Source: Gemmatimonadaceae bacterium (lineage in GTDB: Bacteria; Gemmatimonadota; Gemmatimonadetes; Gemmatimonadales; Gemmatimonadaceae). From it: 64,000 nt of DNA. The DNA lies in contig JAIEMN010000023.1 in NCBI GenBank assembly GCA_019752115.1, forward strand, positions 62,001 to 126,000. Direction: 5' to 3'. Numbering within the stretch: position 1 is the first letter of the stretch; the number at the start of each line of letters is the position of its first letter. Made by a program: the position numbers and the translations under genes. Positions 1-9,505 of this stretch are shown piece by piece. Below the pieces are notes generated by a model. That model had not been told where the DNA came from, ran no database searches, and saw only the letters and a list, made by a program, of their open reading frames with translations.

Positions 1-216
1 GCCGGCGGCGTCCTGTGCGACATCGCGGACGTCGGTGAGGTCGCGGGCCACGATCTGGACAGCCATCTCGCTCGCCACTTCCCCCGCGGCGTGCCCGCCC
101 ATGCCATCGGCCACGATGAAGAGCCCGCGCTCCTGATCGGCATCGGCATAAAGACTGTCTTCGTTGCCTGCCCGAATGCGTCCGACATCGGTACCGGCGG
201 CGACAGAAAGCTGCAC
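1..216 (-). CDS. PP2C-family protein phosphatase (N-terminal part, cut by window edge)
   Basis: The minus-strand reading frame from a GTG at 216 stays open to base 1, giving 72 residues with no stop. It carries the two metal-binding N-terminal motifs of PP2C/PPM Ser/Thr phosphatases: [10 protein letters not shown] at about residues 12-21 and [12 protein letters not shown] at about 37-48, whose Asp residues bind Mn/Mg. The family dephosphorylates Ser/Thr on proteins, often opposing Hanks-type kinases. The gene lies 66 bp downstream of the ABC exporter on the same strand, so the two may be co-transcribed. The GTG is the only usable start after the exporter stop codon, and no strong Shine-Dalgarno is seen. 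The C-terminal two thirds lie outside the window. Confidence 0.85.
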   Translation of the reverse strand, partial: MQLSVAAGTDVGRIRAGNEDSLYADADQERGLFIVADGMGGHAAGEVASEMAVQIVARDLTDVRDVAQDAAG

Positions 217-282
217 GTGGGTGGGGTGATTCGTCTCGTGGGGGACTGCGTGCTGCGCGTACGGCGAAAGCCGAGAGCGAAG

Positions 283-2196
283 CTACCCGAAGGTTGCGCC
301 GGTTGGCAAGCGTGGCGACGAGGTCGCTGGCCGCAAATCGCCGGCCTGCAGCCGAAAGAGCCGCTCATAGAGGCCACCGGCGGCCACCAGCGCACGGTGG
401 GTGCCGCGCTCGACGACCTCGCCGTGATGGAGCACCAGGATCTCGTCGGCGTGCACGATGGTGCTCAGGCGGTGGGCAATCGCGAGCGTGGTCCGGCCGG
501 CCATGAGCGCCGACACGGCCTGCTGGATCTCGGCCTCGATGTGCGAATCGACGGCGCTGGTGGCTTCGTCCAGGATGAGGAGCGCGGGATCAGCCGCAAT
601 AGCGCGGGCGAAGGCGAGCAGCTGACGCTCTCCGACGCTGACGCCGCCACCGCGTTCGCCCAGCTCGTGACGCCATCCCTGTGGCAGCCGGTCGATCACC
701 CGGTCGGCACCCACCCGTGCGGCGGCGGCGGCCAAGGCGGTGTCGTCGATGGCGGCAGAGAGCCGGAGATTACTCGCGATATCGCCGGCAAAGAGGAAGA
801 TGTCCTGTTGGACATACCCGACGACCGACCGCAGGACGTCCACGGGCAGCTCCCGAATGTCCGTGCCATTGACCAGAATGCGGCCGCGCTGTGGCTCGTG
901 GAAGCGCAGGAGCAGGTTGACGATGGTCGTCTTGCCGGCCCCGGTATGCCCCACCAGCGCGATGGACTGCCCGGGTGCGGCGGTGAACGACACGCCCCGC
1001 AGCACCCACCGGGGCTCGTCGGACGTCGCGACCGGGGTCGGCGCGGCATCGGTCGCGCTCTCCTCGGTCACGCCCCCCTCCCGGCCATACGCGAACCACA
1101 CGTCGTCGAAGGTGACGGTGACCCCGGTCGCCCGCAGCGCGGCGACGCGCTCCATCCGGTTCGCCGTGGGCGCGAGCCCCGGTGCCTCCGGCGTATCGAG
1201 CAGGCCGAAGATCCGTTCGGCCGCCGCCATGGCGCCCTGCAGGATGTTGTACTTCTCCGAGAGGTCCTGCAGCGGCTGAAAGAAGCGACGCACGAGTTGC
1301 AGGAATGCCGCGACGGTGCCCACGGTGAGAGCACCCGAGCCCACCTGCTCCCCCGCCGTCATCAGCAGGCTCGCGAGGGCAAGCGTGGTCAGAAACTCGA
1401 TGACCGGGAAGTACAGCGCATAGACCGTGATCGAGCGCAGGTGCGCATCCAGATGCTCCTGATTGAGAGTCTGGAAGCGCGCGATCTCGCGTGGTTCGCG
1501 CCCAAAGAGCTGCACGATGCGCAGCCCGGCCAGGCGCTCGCCGAGGAAGGCATTCAGCCGGGCCAGGCGCGCGCGGATCTCCCGGTACGCGTTTCGCACC
1601 CGCTGCTGGAAGAGGCGCGACGCCAGCAGCACGAACGGGATCACGACGAACGCCGCCAGGGCCAGCCGCCAGTTGACGACCAGCATGGCCACGCCGATGG
1701 CAAGCAGCGTGAACAGATCCCCCAGGCCCGAGACGACGCCCGCGGTGAAGAGCTCGTTGAGCGCCTCCACATCGCTGGTCACGCGGGTGACGAGCCGCCC
1801 GACCGGGGTCCGGTCGAAGTAGCTGATGGGCAGCGCCTGCAGTCGGGCAAAGACCGCATCCCGCAGATCGCGCATCACCCGCTGCCCGAGCAGCGAGGTG
1901 AACCAGTTCTCGCCGAAGGCGGCGGCAAACTGGACCACCAGCAACGCGGCGAACGCGAGGGCGACCCGCGTCACCAGCCCACCGTCGCGGGTGGGGAGCG
2001 CCCGGTCGATGACCCAGCGCGTCAGGAAGGGGCCCGCCAGTTGCATGGCCGCCGCGACCGCAATGCAGCTGAGCGCTGCCAGCATGAGCGGCCGGTATGG
2101 ACGCACGTATACCAGAAGACGCCGCACGAGACGCGCGTCGTACGCCTTCCCCAGCGCGTCGTCGTCGGGAGATCCGGATCCAGCTACGGCAGCCAT
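283..2196 (-). CDS. ABC exporter, fused membrane and ATPase domains (MsbA/MdlB type)
   Basis: This 637-residue half-transporter has a six-helix exporter membrane domain (about 25-330) followed by a nucleotide-binding domain. Walker A is GHTGAGKT (416-423), Walker B is LLILDEATS (539-547), and the H-loop His is near 575. The ABC signature is VSVGERQ (519-525) instead of the usual LSGGQ, a tolerated variant. An acidic, proline-rich insertion of about 25 residues (371-395) separates the A-loop Tyr from the rest of the ATPase domain. It would work as a homodimer or heterodimer in the inner membrane, exporting lipids, peptides or drugs; the substrate cannot be told. The gene is divergent from uvrA across 72 bp, and the PP2C gene follows downstream. 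Confidence 0.9.
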   Translation of the reverse strand: MAAVAGSGSPDDDALGKAYDARLVRRLLVYVRPYRPLMLAALSCIAVAAAMQLAGPFLTRWVIDRALPTRDGGLVTRVALAFAALLVVQFAAAFGENWFTSLLGQRVMRDLRDAVFARLQALPISYFDRTPVGRLVTRVTSDVEALNELFTAGVVSGLGDLFTLLAIGVAMLVVNWRLALAAFVVIPFVLLASRLFQQRVRNAYREIRARLARLNAFLGERLAGLRIVQLFGREPREIARFQTLNQEHLDAHLRSITVYALYFPVIEFLTTLALASLLMTAGEQVGSGALTVGTVAAFLQLVRRFFQPLQDLSEKYNILQGAMAAAERIFGLLDTPEAPGLAPTANRMERVAALRATGVTVTFDDVWFAYGREGGVTEESATDAAPTPVATSDEPRWVLRGVSFTAAPGQSIALVGHTGAGKTTIVNLLLRFHEPQRGRILVNGTDIRELPVDVLRSVVGYVQQDIFLFAGDIASNLRLSAAIDDTALAAAAARVGADRVIDRLPQGWRHELGERGGGVSVGERQLLAFARAIAADPALLILDEATSAVDSHIEAEIQQAVSALMAGRTTLAIAHRLSTIVHADEILVLHHGEVVERGTHRALVAAGGLYERLFRLQAGDLRPATSSPRLPTGATFG

Positions 2197-2268
2197 GCCC
2201 GGCGCAATCTAGCGGAGCGGGACCGGAATTCGCGGGACCCGGTTGGCGGTCCCGATAGTTTTCCGGGG

Positions 2269-5103
2269 ATGAAGGACAAGATCCGTATCCGCGGGGCCCG
2301 GCAGCACAATCTCAAAGGCTTCGACCTGGACCTCCCCCGACGGGCCATCACCGTGGTGACCGGCGTGTCGGGGTCGGGGAAATCGTCGCTGGCGTTCGAC
2401 ACGATCTATGCCGAAGGACAGCGGCGCTACGTGGAGTCGCTCTCGGCGTACGCGCGCCAGTTCCTCGAGCGCATGGAGAAGCCGGCGGTCGACTCGGTGG
2501 ACGGCCTCTCGCCAGCCGTGGCGATCGAGCAGAAGAATCCGACGCGCACGTCGCGCTCCACCGTGGGAACCGCGACCGAGATCTACGACTATCTCCGCCT
2601 GCTCTGGGCCCGCGTGGGGCGCACCTACTGCCGGGTCTGCAACCGCGAGCTCAAGCCGGATACGGTGCAGTCGGTCACGGATATCGCGCTGGCGTTGCCG
2701 GAGGGCACGCGCTTCATGGTCGCCTGCCCGTTGGTGCGCTCCACCGAGGTCACGCATGCCGTGATCGCCGAGAATCTGCGCGCCCGCGGATTCGTGCGCG
2801 TGGCCGTGGGGACGACCGTGCATCACCTCGATGAGCTCACGCCGGCGGTGCTGGACCTGGCGAGCGCCGCCGACGTGCTCGTGGTCATCGACCGCTTGCG
2901 CGTGGAGAGCACGAGCCGCGGACGCATCGCCGACGCCGTGCAGACCGCGTTCAACGAGGGGGACGGCGATGCGGTGCTGCTCTTCCCCGAACCGGTGCAG
3001 CCGCCGGCCGGACTCGTGGCCGGCGACCGCCCCACGCCGCGGCTGTCGTTCACCGAACGCTTCGAGTGCCCGAATGACGGGACGCGCGCGCCGCTGCCCA
3101 CGCCGCAGCTGTTCTCGTTCAACAATCCGCGCGGCGCCTGCCCCACCTGCAACGGATTCGGTGCCACGCTCGATTACGACGAAGCGCTGATCGTCCCCAA
3201 TCAGGAGCGCTCGGTGCGCGAGGGCGCCATCGACCCGTGGACGGCGCCGCGCTACGAAAAGCAGCGCCGGCTGGTGGTGGAGTTTGCCCGCACGATCGGG
3301 GTAAGCCCCGATACACCGTGGAAGCAGTTGCCGGCGAAAGCGCGCGAACAGTTCCTGCACGCCAAAACGCGCGCGTATACCGGCATCTATCCCTTCCTCG
3401 ACGCGCTGGAGGAGAAGAAGTACAAGCAGTACATCCGCATCTTCCTGCGGCAGTACCAGAGTGCCCGCGACTGCCGCAGCTGCGGCGGCACCAAGCTGCA
3501 ACCGGATGCGCTGCAGGTCCGCGTGACCGATCGCACCATTGCCGATGTCGCGCGCCTGCCGGTCCGCGACCTGCGCACGTGGCTGGACGACCTGTCGCTC
3601 ACCGGGGCGGATGCGCAGATCGCCGACACGGTGCTGCGGGAGGCCCGCGCGCGCACCCGCTTTCTGAGCGACGTCGGACTCACGTACCTCACGCTCGATC
3701 GCGCGACCCGCACGCTCTCGGGCGGCGAAGCGCAGCGCATCACCTTGGCCAATGCGCTTGGGGCCGCGCTCGTGGACGCGACCTATGTGCTCGACGAGCC
3801 GAGCATCGGCCTGCATCCCCGCGATCTCGATCGCCTGCTCACGCTGCTCGTGCGGCTCCGGGAGCTCGGCAACACCGTCATCATGGTGGAGCATGACCTG
3901 GAGGCGATGCGCATCGCCGACCACATGGTGGAGATGGGCCCGGCCGCAGGCGAGCATGGCGGCCAGGTGGTGTTCAGTGGCCCGATGCGCGACGTCGCGC
4001 AGAGCCCGTTGACCGGTCAGTACCTCACCGGCGCGCGCACGATTCCGGTGCCGGCGCACCGCCGCCCGGTGGGACCACGCTGGCTCGAGCTCACCGGCGC
4101 CCGCGCGCACAACGTGCACGGTGTGGACCTGCGCATTCCGCTCGGGGCGATGACGGTAGTGACGGGGGTGTCAGGCTCGGGCAAGAGCACACTCGTGCAC
4201 GATGTGCTCTTTCACGCGCTGGAGTCGTCGCTGCACGGCGAGCATTCGGCCAAGGAGCATCTGGGGGAGACCGTCGGCAGCTACACCAGCCTCACCGGTG
4301 CCGAGCATCTCGATGATGTGGTGCTCGTGGACCAGAGCCCGATCGGCAAGTCTCCCCGCTCGAATCCGGTGACATACGTGAAGGCGTACGACGAAATCCG
4401 GAAGCTGTTCGCCGAAACGCCGCTGTCGAAGACGCGGGGCTACGGGCCTGGCCACTTTTCCTTCAATGTGGCGGGCGGGCGATGCGAGACCTGCGAGGGG
4501 GCCGGCGCGATCGAAGTGGAGATGGTGTTCATGGCCGACGTCTTCGTGCCCTGCGACGCCTGCGGCGGCAAGCGCTTCAAGCCCGAGGTGCTGGAGGTCC
4601 GCGTCAAGAACAAAACGATCGCCGACGTGCTCGAGCTGACGGTCGACGAAGCCATTCGCTTCTTCCCCCGCGAAGACAAACTCGCGCAGGCGCTCTGGCA
4701 TGTGCAGCAGGTCGGCCTGGGGTATCTGCGCCTGGGCCAACCGGCGACGACGCTCAGCGGCGGCGAGGCGCAGCGCCTCAAGATCGCGCGCGAGCTGGCG
4801 CTCACCGCGAAAGGCGCCGCGCGCAAACTGTACGTCCTGGATGAGCCCACCACCGGCCTCCATCTCGAGGACATCCGCCGGTTGGCCCAGGTGTTTGAGC
4901 GCCTGCTGGATCAGGGCCATACCCTGCTGCTGATCGAGCATCATCTGGATGTGATCAAGCTCGCCGACTGGATCGTGGACCTGGGCCCCGATGGCGGCGA
5001 CGGCGGCGGGCGCGTGGTGGTCGCGGGGCGCCCCGAGGAGATCGTGCGGCACGCGGGTTCGCATACCGGCAAGTGGCTGGCGACGGTGCTGCCCACGTCG
5101 TAA
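2269..5103 (+). CDS. uvrA: Excinuclease ABC subunit A
   Basis: UvrA is the DNA-damage-recognition ATPase of nucleotide excision repair; the dimer loads UvrB. The 944 residues match the normal family length. Two ABC modules are visible: Walker A GVSGSGKS at about 32-39 and again in the second half, and LSGGEAQR signatures at about 483 and in the C-terminal half. The second zinc module (CETC...CDAC) is intact. The first zinc finger before LFSFNNP reads CPND (267-270) then CPTC (291-294), so one of the four Cys is Asp. The ATG at 2269 starts with the conserved [13 protein letters not shown] region. The frame is open far upstream only because it is antisense to the ABC exporter. A divergent UvrA2-type paralogue is an alternative. 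Confidence 0.95.
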   Translation: MKDKIRIRGARQHNLKGFDLDLPRRAITVVTGVSGSGKSSLAFDTIYAEGQRRYVESLSAYARQFLERMEKPAVDSVDGLSPAVAIEQKNPTRTSRSTVGTATEIYDYLRLLWARVGRTYCRVCNRELKPDTVQSVTDIALALPEGTRFMVACPLVRSTEVTHAVIAENLRARGFVRVAVGTTVHHLDELTPAVLDLASAADVLVVIDRLRVESTSRGRIADAVQTAFNEGDGDAVLLFPEPVQPPAGLVAGDRPTPRLSFTERFECPNDGTRAPLPTPQLFSFNNPRGACPTCNGFGATLDYDEALIVPNQERSVREGAIDPWTAPRYEKQRRLVVEFARTIGVSPDTPWKQLPAKAREQFLHAKTRAYTGIYPFLDALEEKKYKQYIRIFLRQYQSARDCRSCGGTKLQPDALQVRVTDRTIADVARLPVRDLRTWLDDLSLTGADAQIADTVLREARARTRFLSDVGLTYLTLDRATRTLSGGEAQRITLANALGAALVDATYVLDEPSIGLHPRDLDRLLTLLVRLRELGNTVIMVEHDLEAMRIADHMVEMGPAAGEHGGQVVFSGPMRDVAQSPLTGQYLTGARTIPVPAHRRPVGPRWLELTGARAHNVHGVDLRIPLGAMTVVTGVSGSGKSTLVHDVLFHALESSLHGEHSAKEHLGETVGSYTSLTGAEHLDDVVLVDQSPIGKSPRSNPVTYVKAYDEIRKLFAETPLSKTRGYGPGHFSFNVAGGRCETCEGAGAIEVEMVFMADVFVPCDACGGKRFKPEVLEVRVKNKTIADVLELTVDEAIRFFPREDKLAQALWHVQQVGLGYLRLGQPATTLSGGEAQRLKIARELALTAKGAARKLYVLDEPTTGLHLEDIRRLAQVFERLLDQGHTLLLIEHHLDVIKLADWIVDLGPDGGDGGGRVVVAGRPEEIVRHAGSHTGKWLATVLPTS

Positions 5104-5212
5104 ACGGCGGTCCCGCAAGCGATTGCCTCGTGCGGCTTGACTCCGGCAATCGGCCCGGTGATAATACGAGGCTCTGGTGCGGCCGGTTGGCATGGCCGAG
5201 CCGGGGTGCTAT

Positions 5213-5285
5213 TCCCGGGTAGCTCAGGTGGTAGAGCAGGTGACTGTTAATCACCCTGTCGGGGGTTCGAGTCCCTCCCCGGGAG
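5213..5285 (+). tRNA. tRNA-Asn (GUU)
   Basis: This 73-nt cloverleaf has acceptor arms TCCCGGG and CCCGGGA that pair fully, with discriminator G. The anticodon loop CTGTTAA carries GTT at 5246-5248, and the T-loop is GGTTCGAGTCC. CCA is not encoded. The tRNA is followed by its own strong terminator. Confidence 0.97.
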
Positions 5286-5311
5286 CTGTCAACACAAGTC
5301 GATACACAGGA

Positions 5312-5345
5312 ACGCCCGTGGCCACATCGGCCGCGGGCGTTTTTG
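5312..5345 (+). terminator. Rho-independent terminator of tRNA-Asn
   Basis: A 12-bp stem (5312-5323 with 5329-5340, one G-U wobble) closes a 5-nt ACATC loop and is followed directly by TTTTTG. It lies 26 bp after the tRNA. Confidence 0.9.
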
Positions 5346-5618
5346 TTGTGCCGGGCGCGACGCGGGCGGCGGATCTGGCGGAGCCCCGATGGCGCGAACG
5401 CGCGCTGAATGAATGCATGTTCATGAACATCTCAACATCTATGCCGCCGCGTGTTTCGCGCGCGGACAACGTCATCACGGTGTTCGTGCAAAGCGAGCAT
5501 CGGTGATGACGTGCTATCGCGTGAGGCGTCGTGTCAGTGAAGCATTGCAGGCGTTGAGCCGCGCGACTCGAACGGAGCCGCGGGTGCTCACGACCGTTGT
5601 TCACTGAGCCCAATCGAT
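5346..5618 (+). promoter_or_regulatory. Non-coding region upstream of the pilin operon, with a palindrome at 5417-5430
   Basis: About 270 bp without a convincing gene. The notable element is a perfect 14-bp palindrome, ATGTTCATGAACAT (5417-5430), which is AT-rich against a GC-rich background and could be an operator for a dimeric regulator. The region should also hold the promoter for the pseudopilin genes that start at 5619. I could not identify clear -35/-10 boxes. Confidence 0.4.
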
Positions 5619-6104
5619 ATGCTCCGATTCACGCGACGCCGACGGCAGGCGGGGTACACCACGATCGAATTGATCATGGTGGTGGTCGTGACGGGCGTGC
5701 TGTTCGCGATCACGCTGCCCCGTTTCTCGACCATCAAGTACGGCACCACGCTGCGCGCCGGCCGACAGCAGCTTTCGAGCGTGGTGGCCAGCGCGCGCGC
5801 GGCGGCACTGCTCAAGGGAAAGTCGGCGGTGCTCGTGACCGGCTCCAACATCGCGACCGTGTGGGCTCAGACCGGCCTCGCCGGCAACTGGGTGCGCGTC
5901 GCCGGGCCGGTTCGCTTTGACGACACGGGGCTGACGCTCACGCCGCTGGGCAATGCGCCGGCGGCGCTGGTTTACGACGCGCGCGGGCTGCTGTCGCCCG
6001 TGCCGGCGGAAATTCTCAAGTACGAGTTGTCCATGCCGGGCTATGCCGACACGCTCTGCGTCAGCCGGGCCGGTGTGATCATGCAGAAGGGGTGCACGCT
6101 ATGA
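5619..6104 (+). CDS. Type IV minor pseudopilin, GspH/FimT type
   Basis: The 161-residue protein begins with a short basic leader and a prepilin-peptidase site, AGYTTIELIMV (cleavage after Gly, Glu at mature position 5), then a roughly 20-residue hydrophobic helix. This is the class III signal of type IV pilins and type II secretion pseudopilins. The size and the C-terminal CVSRAGVIMQKG segment fit the FimT/GspH group, which initiates pilus assembly or binds DNA during uptake. It is the first gene of a four-gene overlapping operon (stop overlaps the next ATG as ATGA). Confidence 0.85.
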   Translation: MLRFTRRRRQAGYTTIELIMVVVVTGVLFAITLPRFSTIKYGTTLRAGRQQLSSVVASARAAALLKGKSAVLVTGSNIATVWAQTGLAGNWVRVAGPVRFDDTGLTLTPLGNAPAALVYDARGLLSPVPAEILKYELSMPGYADTLCVSRAGVIMQKGCTL

Positions 6105-6493
6105 CCACCTGCCCACCGCAGACCGCGGCGCGCGCGCCGCGACGGCGCACCACCCGTGGCGGCTTCACGATCATCGAAGTCCTGGTGTCGTGCGTGATGC
6201 TCCTCGTCGCCGTCTCGGCGCTCCTCGGCTCCTCCGGTGCCGTGGCACGGGAGGTGGGCGGCGGCAATGCGCAGACCCTCGCCGCTACCATGGCACAGGC
6301 GCGTCTGGACTCGCTGACCAGCCTCGCCTGCACGCAGCTGCAGGCCTCCGGCGGCTCGCGCACCTTCCGTGGCGTCCAGGAAGTCTGGACGGTCACCGAT
6401 GGGCGCAACATCAAGACGCTCGACGTGCGCATCACCGTGCCCCGTCGCACGAACCAGCTCCGCTACCGGATGGTGGTCCCATGCCGCGATTGA
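6101..6493 (+). CDS. Type IV minor pseudopilin, PilV type
   Basis: The 130-residue protein carries the prepilin site RGGFTIIEVLVS after a basic leader of about 24 residues, then a hydrophobic helix. The position between a FimT-type and a PilW-type gene, and the short globular domain with two Cys, fit PilV/GspI. The ATG at 6101 overlaps the stop of the preceding gene by 4 bp, which decides the start. Its stop lies just past the next gene's start (13-bp overlap), so translation is probably coupled. Confidence 0.8.
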   Translation: MTTCPPQTAARAPRRRTTRGGFTIIEVLVSCVMLLVAVSALLGSSGAVAREVGGGNAQTLAATMAQARLDSLTSLACTQLQASGGSRTFRGVQEVWTVTDGRNIKTLDVRITVPRRTNQLRYRMVVPCRD

Positions 6494-7413
6494 GGTCGAC
6501 CGCCCTGCCGCGCGGCCGGCGCGGCTTCTCGATCGTGGAGCTGCTCATTGCGCTCGTCATGATGGGCGTCATTGGCCTGGTGGCCTCGCGCCTCATGCTC
6601 GGGCAGCAGCGCTTCTACCAGCGGACCAACGAGCAGATGGGCATGCGCCGCGAATTGCGCACGGCGCTGAGCCTGCTGCCCGCCGAGTTGCGCTCGATCT
6701 CCTCCTCCGGAGGCGACATCCGGACGTTTGACGCGAACTCCATCACCTTCCGCTCGGTGCTGGGGATTGGCGTGGTGTGCGCCCGCACGAACAACTCCAT
6801 CGATATCCCGCCCACGAACATGGCGCGGAACTCGCTGTCCGGGTGGTACTCGCAGCCCGCGATCGGCGACACGATCTGGGCGTTCAACGACAGTCTGTCG
6901 CGCGGTGCCGAAGACGATGTGTGGACGCCGCTTCGCATCACCGCGGTGCAGTCCTCGACCGGGTACTGCGCCGGGTCGCCCTATACCGATGCCGCGCTCG
7001 ATGTGAACAAGGCGCGGTGGCGCTTTACCGTCACGCCCAACGTACCGGACTCGGTGGTGGCCGGTGCCGCGCTTCGCTTCACGCGCTCCACCAAGTACGA
7101 ACTGCAGCAGCAGGGCTCGACCAGTCGCTACTATCTGGCCCGCAGTGAATACGTCAACGGCGCCTGGAGCGCGGCCACCTGGGTCAGCGGGCCGTACGCG
7201 GCGCCGACGAACCTGGGGTCGAGTGGCATCCGCCTCGCGATGTACGACAGTACCGGCGCCGCCGTCACCGATGTCGCGCAAAGCCGACGCATCGCGCGCA
7301 TCGATCTGCGACTGCGCGCCACGGGCCTCAACAGTTCGGGCACCTTCGGGGTGACGAACACGTCGAACACGGATTCCGTCCTCTTCCGCATCGCCCTGAG
7401 GAACCGGCAATGA
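6481..7413 (+). CDS. Type IV minor pseudopilin, PilW type
   Basis: The 310-residue protein has the prepilin site RRGFSIVELLIALVMMGV, then a long C-terminal beta-rich domain, as in PilW/GspJ minor pilins of the pilus-tip complex. The ATG at 6481 lies inside the end of the PilV-type gene. The frame is open further upstream, but only this start puts the leader directly before the prepilin motif. The downstream PilX-type gene starts within its stop codon (ATGA). Confidence 0.8.
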   Translation: MPRLRSTALPRGRRGFSIVELLIALVMMGVIGLVASRLMLGQQRFYQRTNEQMGMRRELRTALSLLPAELRSISSSGGDIRTFDANSITFRSVLGIGVVCARTNNSIDIPPTNMARNSLSGWYSQPAIGDTIWAFNDSLSRGAEDDVWTPLRITAVQSSTGYCAGSPYTDAALDVNKARWRFTVTPNVPDSVVAGAALRFTRSTKYELQQQGSTSRYYLARSEYVNGAWSAATWVSGPYAAPTNLGSSGIRLAMYDSTGAAVTDVAQSRRIARIDLRLRATGLNSSGTFGVTNTSNTDSVLFRIALRNRQ

Positions 7414-8642
7414 TCCAGCGCACCCTTCGTCTCATGTTCACCCGCCGCCGAGCCACCGACGGCGACACCGCGCGACCGGCGTATCCCACCCCAGCGGTTC
7501 GACTGCGGGCCCGACAGGGCATCGCCATGGTGATCGCCCTGATCATCGTCGTGCTCGGTGTGCTTTCGACCGGCGCGATCTTCACCGCGATGCAGGAGTT
7601 CCGCGGCGGTCGCAATTCGCTGGTCGAACAGCGCGCGTTTGCGGTGGCCGAGTTCGGGCTCAACTCCGAAATCTCCAACTGGAACCGCAGCCGCAACCTG
7701 CCGCCGCCGACGGGCATGGCGATTGGCGCGATCGATTCGTCGAACGTGTTCGTCGCCAACCTCGACACCGCCAAGGTGTACATCCAGCGGCTGACGCAGA
7801 ACACGTTCGCCGTGCGCTCGGTGGGCCGTGCCTCGATTGGCATCGACCAGATGGAAGCGCAGCGGCAGACGCAGGTGATCGTGCGTATTGCGTATCCGAC
7901 CATCAATCCGGGCGGGGCCATCACCACCGCCGGCAACATCGACGTCAAGGGATCGGCCGCCATCACGGGGATCAACACCAACCCCGCCGGCTGGACCCAG
8001 TGCGCCAACATCGCCGGGCGCGACACCTTCGCGATCAGCTATGCACCGGGCAAGTCGGTGTCGATTCAGAAGGCCAACATGGTCACCAACGGCATCAACG
8101 CCGATGTGGCGGCCGGTGACTCGAACACGTATGTCCGATACGGCACGGAAAGCTGGAACACGCTCGTCGCCAACGCGGACATCACGCTCCCGGGCGGTAC
8201 GTACGGGCCCGAGCCGGTCGGCACGGCGACGACGTGTGACTATTCGGGCATTGAGAACTGGGGCGAACCGTTGCGCGTCGGCGGCGGCGGCGTGACCTAT
8301 GTCGCTGGCTGCAAGGACTACTTCCCGATCATTTACGCGTCCGGCAGCATTGGGCTCAGCAAGGGCCGCGGCCAGGGCATCCTGCTCGTGAATGGCGACG
8401 TGCGACTGAACGGCAACTTTCAGTGGTACGGCCTGATCATCGCCCGTGACGACATCGTGAAGGGCAATGGCACATTCGACATGTGGGGCTCGGTCATGTC
8501 GCGCAACGCCGACGTGACCGACCCGAACTCCATCACCGGTAACTCGAACTTCCAGTGGTCCAAGTGCGCGGTGGAATCCGCGCTGCGCGGCTCGGCGATC
8601 CTGACCCGCACCCGAGAACGCAGCTGGGCGCAGATCTACTGA
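7410..8642 (+). CDS. Minor pilus-assembly protein, PilX-like
   Basis: The 410-residue protein begins with a basic segment, then RQGIAMVIALIIVVLGVLS, a pilin-like helix without the Glu at mature position 5. This is typical of PilX_N/GspK-type subunits that cap the pilus tip. The rest is a Gly/Asn-rich beta domain with repeated short strands and four Cys that could form disulfides. It is last in the pseudopilin operon. Its TGA overlaps the stop of the convergent MOSC gene by 7 bp, and no terminator is seen between them. Confidence 0.75.
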   Translation: MIQRTLRLMFTRRRATDGDTARPAYPTPAVRLRARQGIAMVIALIIVVLGVLSTGAIFTAMQEFRGGRNSLVEQRAFAVAEFGLNSEISNWNRSRNLPPPTGMAIGAIDSSNVFVANLDTAKVYIQRLTQNTFAVRSVGRASIGIDQMEAQRQTQVIVRIAYPTINPGGAITTAGNIDVKGSAAITGINTNPAGWTQCANIAGRDTFAISYAPGKSVSIQKANMVTNGINADVAAGDSNTYVRYGTESWNTLVANADITLPGGTYGPEPVGTATTCDYSGIENWGEPLRVGGGGVTYVAGCKDYFPIIYASGSIGLSKGRGQGILLVNGDVRLNGNFQWYGLIIARDDIVKGNGTFDMWGSVMSRNADVTDPNSITGNSNFQWSKCAVESALRGSAILTRTRERSWAQIY

Positions 8643-9505
8643 GCGGGTGGTGCGTCCTCACGCATCGCATCCACGGTGACCTCATCACGCACGCGGATCC
8701 ATCCCGGGTCCGCGTGCGTCGTATTGATCCCGAACACCACGCCCCCGCCCTCTCGGCGATAGGTCGCCATGGTGCGCAGCGGTTCGGCGCCGCGTTCAAG
8801 GGTGTCCGGGTCGATCGTGGTCAGCACACAGCGTGGACAGCGTGAGCCGAGGCCCAGCGCCACGTCGCCGATGCGCACGGCGCGCCACGTGTCTTCGGCA
8901 TGCGGCGCCAGGCCGTCGAGCCAGATATTGGCCCGGAAGCGCCGCCGGTCCATCAGGGCGAAGGCCCCCTGCTCCACGAGTCGCGCATTGAGTGCCTCGA
9001 TGCTGGCGAGCCCCAGCACGAGCAGCGGGGCCCCGTCGGTGAACGTGACATGCCGCCCGGCAAACGGGAGCGGGCCGGCAAAGCGCGGCGCCAACGGGCG
9101 CTGGGTCTCGCGGCTCACCCGTACCAGCCGACACGATTGCCCGAGCACATCGGCGCACCACGCACTGGCCTCGTGGCTCGCGGCCCGCGCCACGACGGCA
9201 TCATCCCAGATCTGCACCGGCACGAGCGGCGCGCTCGCCTCCGGCACCGGGACCACCATGGGCGAGCGCCCGGGCGCGGTGAGCGTCATCGTCCCATCGC
9301 GCGCCGTGTCCACGACCTGCGGGGCGATGGTGAGCAGCGCCGGTACGGTGCGGGCGGTGATGGCCTGCCCGGCGTCGTCGACGAGCAGCCACCGACGATC
9401 GCCCACCGCGCCCCACGCGTCGAGCTCCATCGCACTCACCTCGATCCCCGCCGCCGACTTGAGCGGATAGATCGTGAGGGCGGCGACCCGCGGCACGGGC
9501 GTCAT
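8636..9505 (-). CDS. MOSC-domain protein (YcbX-like)
   Basis: The 289-residue protein has an N-terminal MOSC beta-barrel (start VAALTIYPLKSAAGIEV) and a C-terminal MOSC domain with the conserved Cys in SRCPRCVLTTIDPDT. MOSC proteins transfer sulfur or reduce N-hydroxylated substrates using molybdenum cofactor bound through that Cys. The E. coli YcbX C-terminal 2Fe-2S domain is absent. The ATG at 9505 overlaps the stop of the APC transporter gene (ATGA), so both are in one operon. The presence of moaC elsewhere in the window agrees with a cell that makes molybdenum cofactor. Confidence 0.85.
   Translation of the reverse strand: MTPVPRVAALTIYPLKSAAGIEVSAMELDAWGAVGDRRWLLVDDAGQAITARTVPALLTIAPQVVDTARDGTMTLTAPGRSPMVVPVPEASAPLVPVQIWDDAVVARAASHEASAWCADVLGQSCRLVRVSRETQRPLAPRFAGPLPFAGRHVTFTDGAPLLVLGLASIEALNARLVEQGAFALMDRRRFRANIWLDGLAPHAEDTWRAVRIGDVALGLGSRCPRCVLTTIDPDTLERGAEPLRTMATYRREGGGVVFGINTTHADPGWIRVRDEVTVDAMREDAPPAQ

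Noticed and set aside
91-2268. Open frame continuous with uvrA extending to base 91
   Set aside because: It is antisense to the ABC exporter, its translation has no domain, and the conserved UvrA start is at 2269. GC-rich DNA keeps the frame open by chance.
2209-4119. Minus-strand open frame of 636 codons opposite uvrA
   Set aside because: Antisense shadow of a strongly conserved gene; no domain, and Arg/Ala/Gly/His-rich composition only.
5597-5920. Alternative open frame overlapping the first pseudopilin gene
   Set aside because: The other frame carries the prepilin motif and couples with the next gene; this one has no motif.
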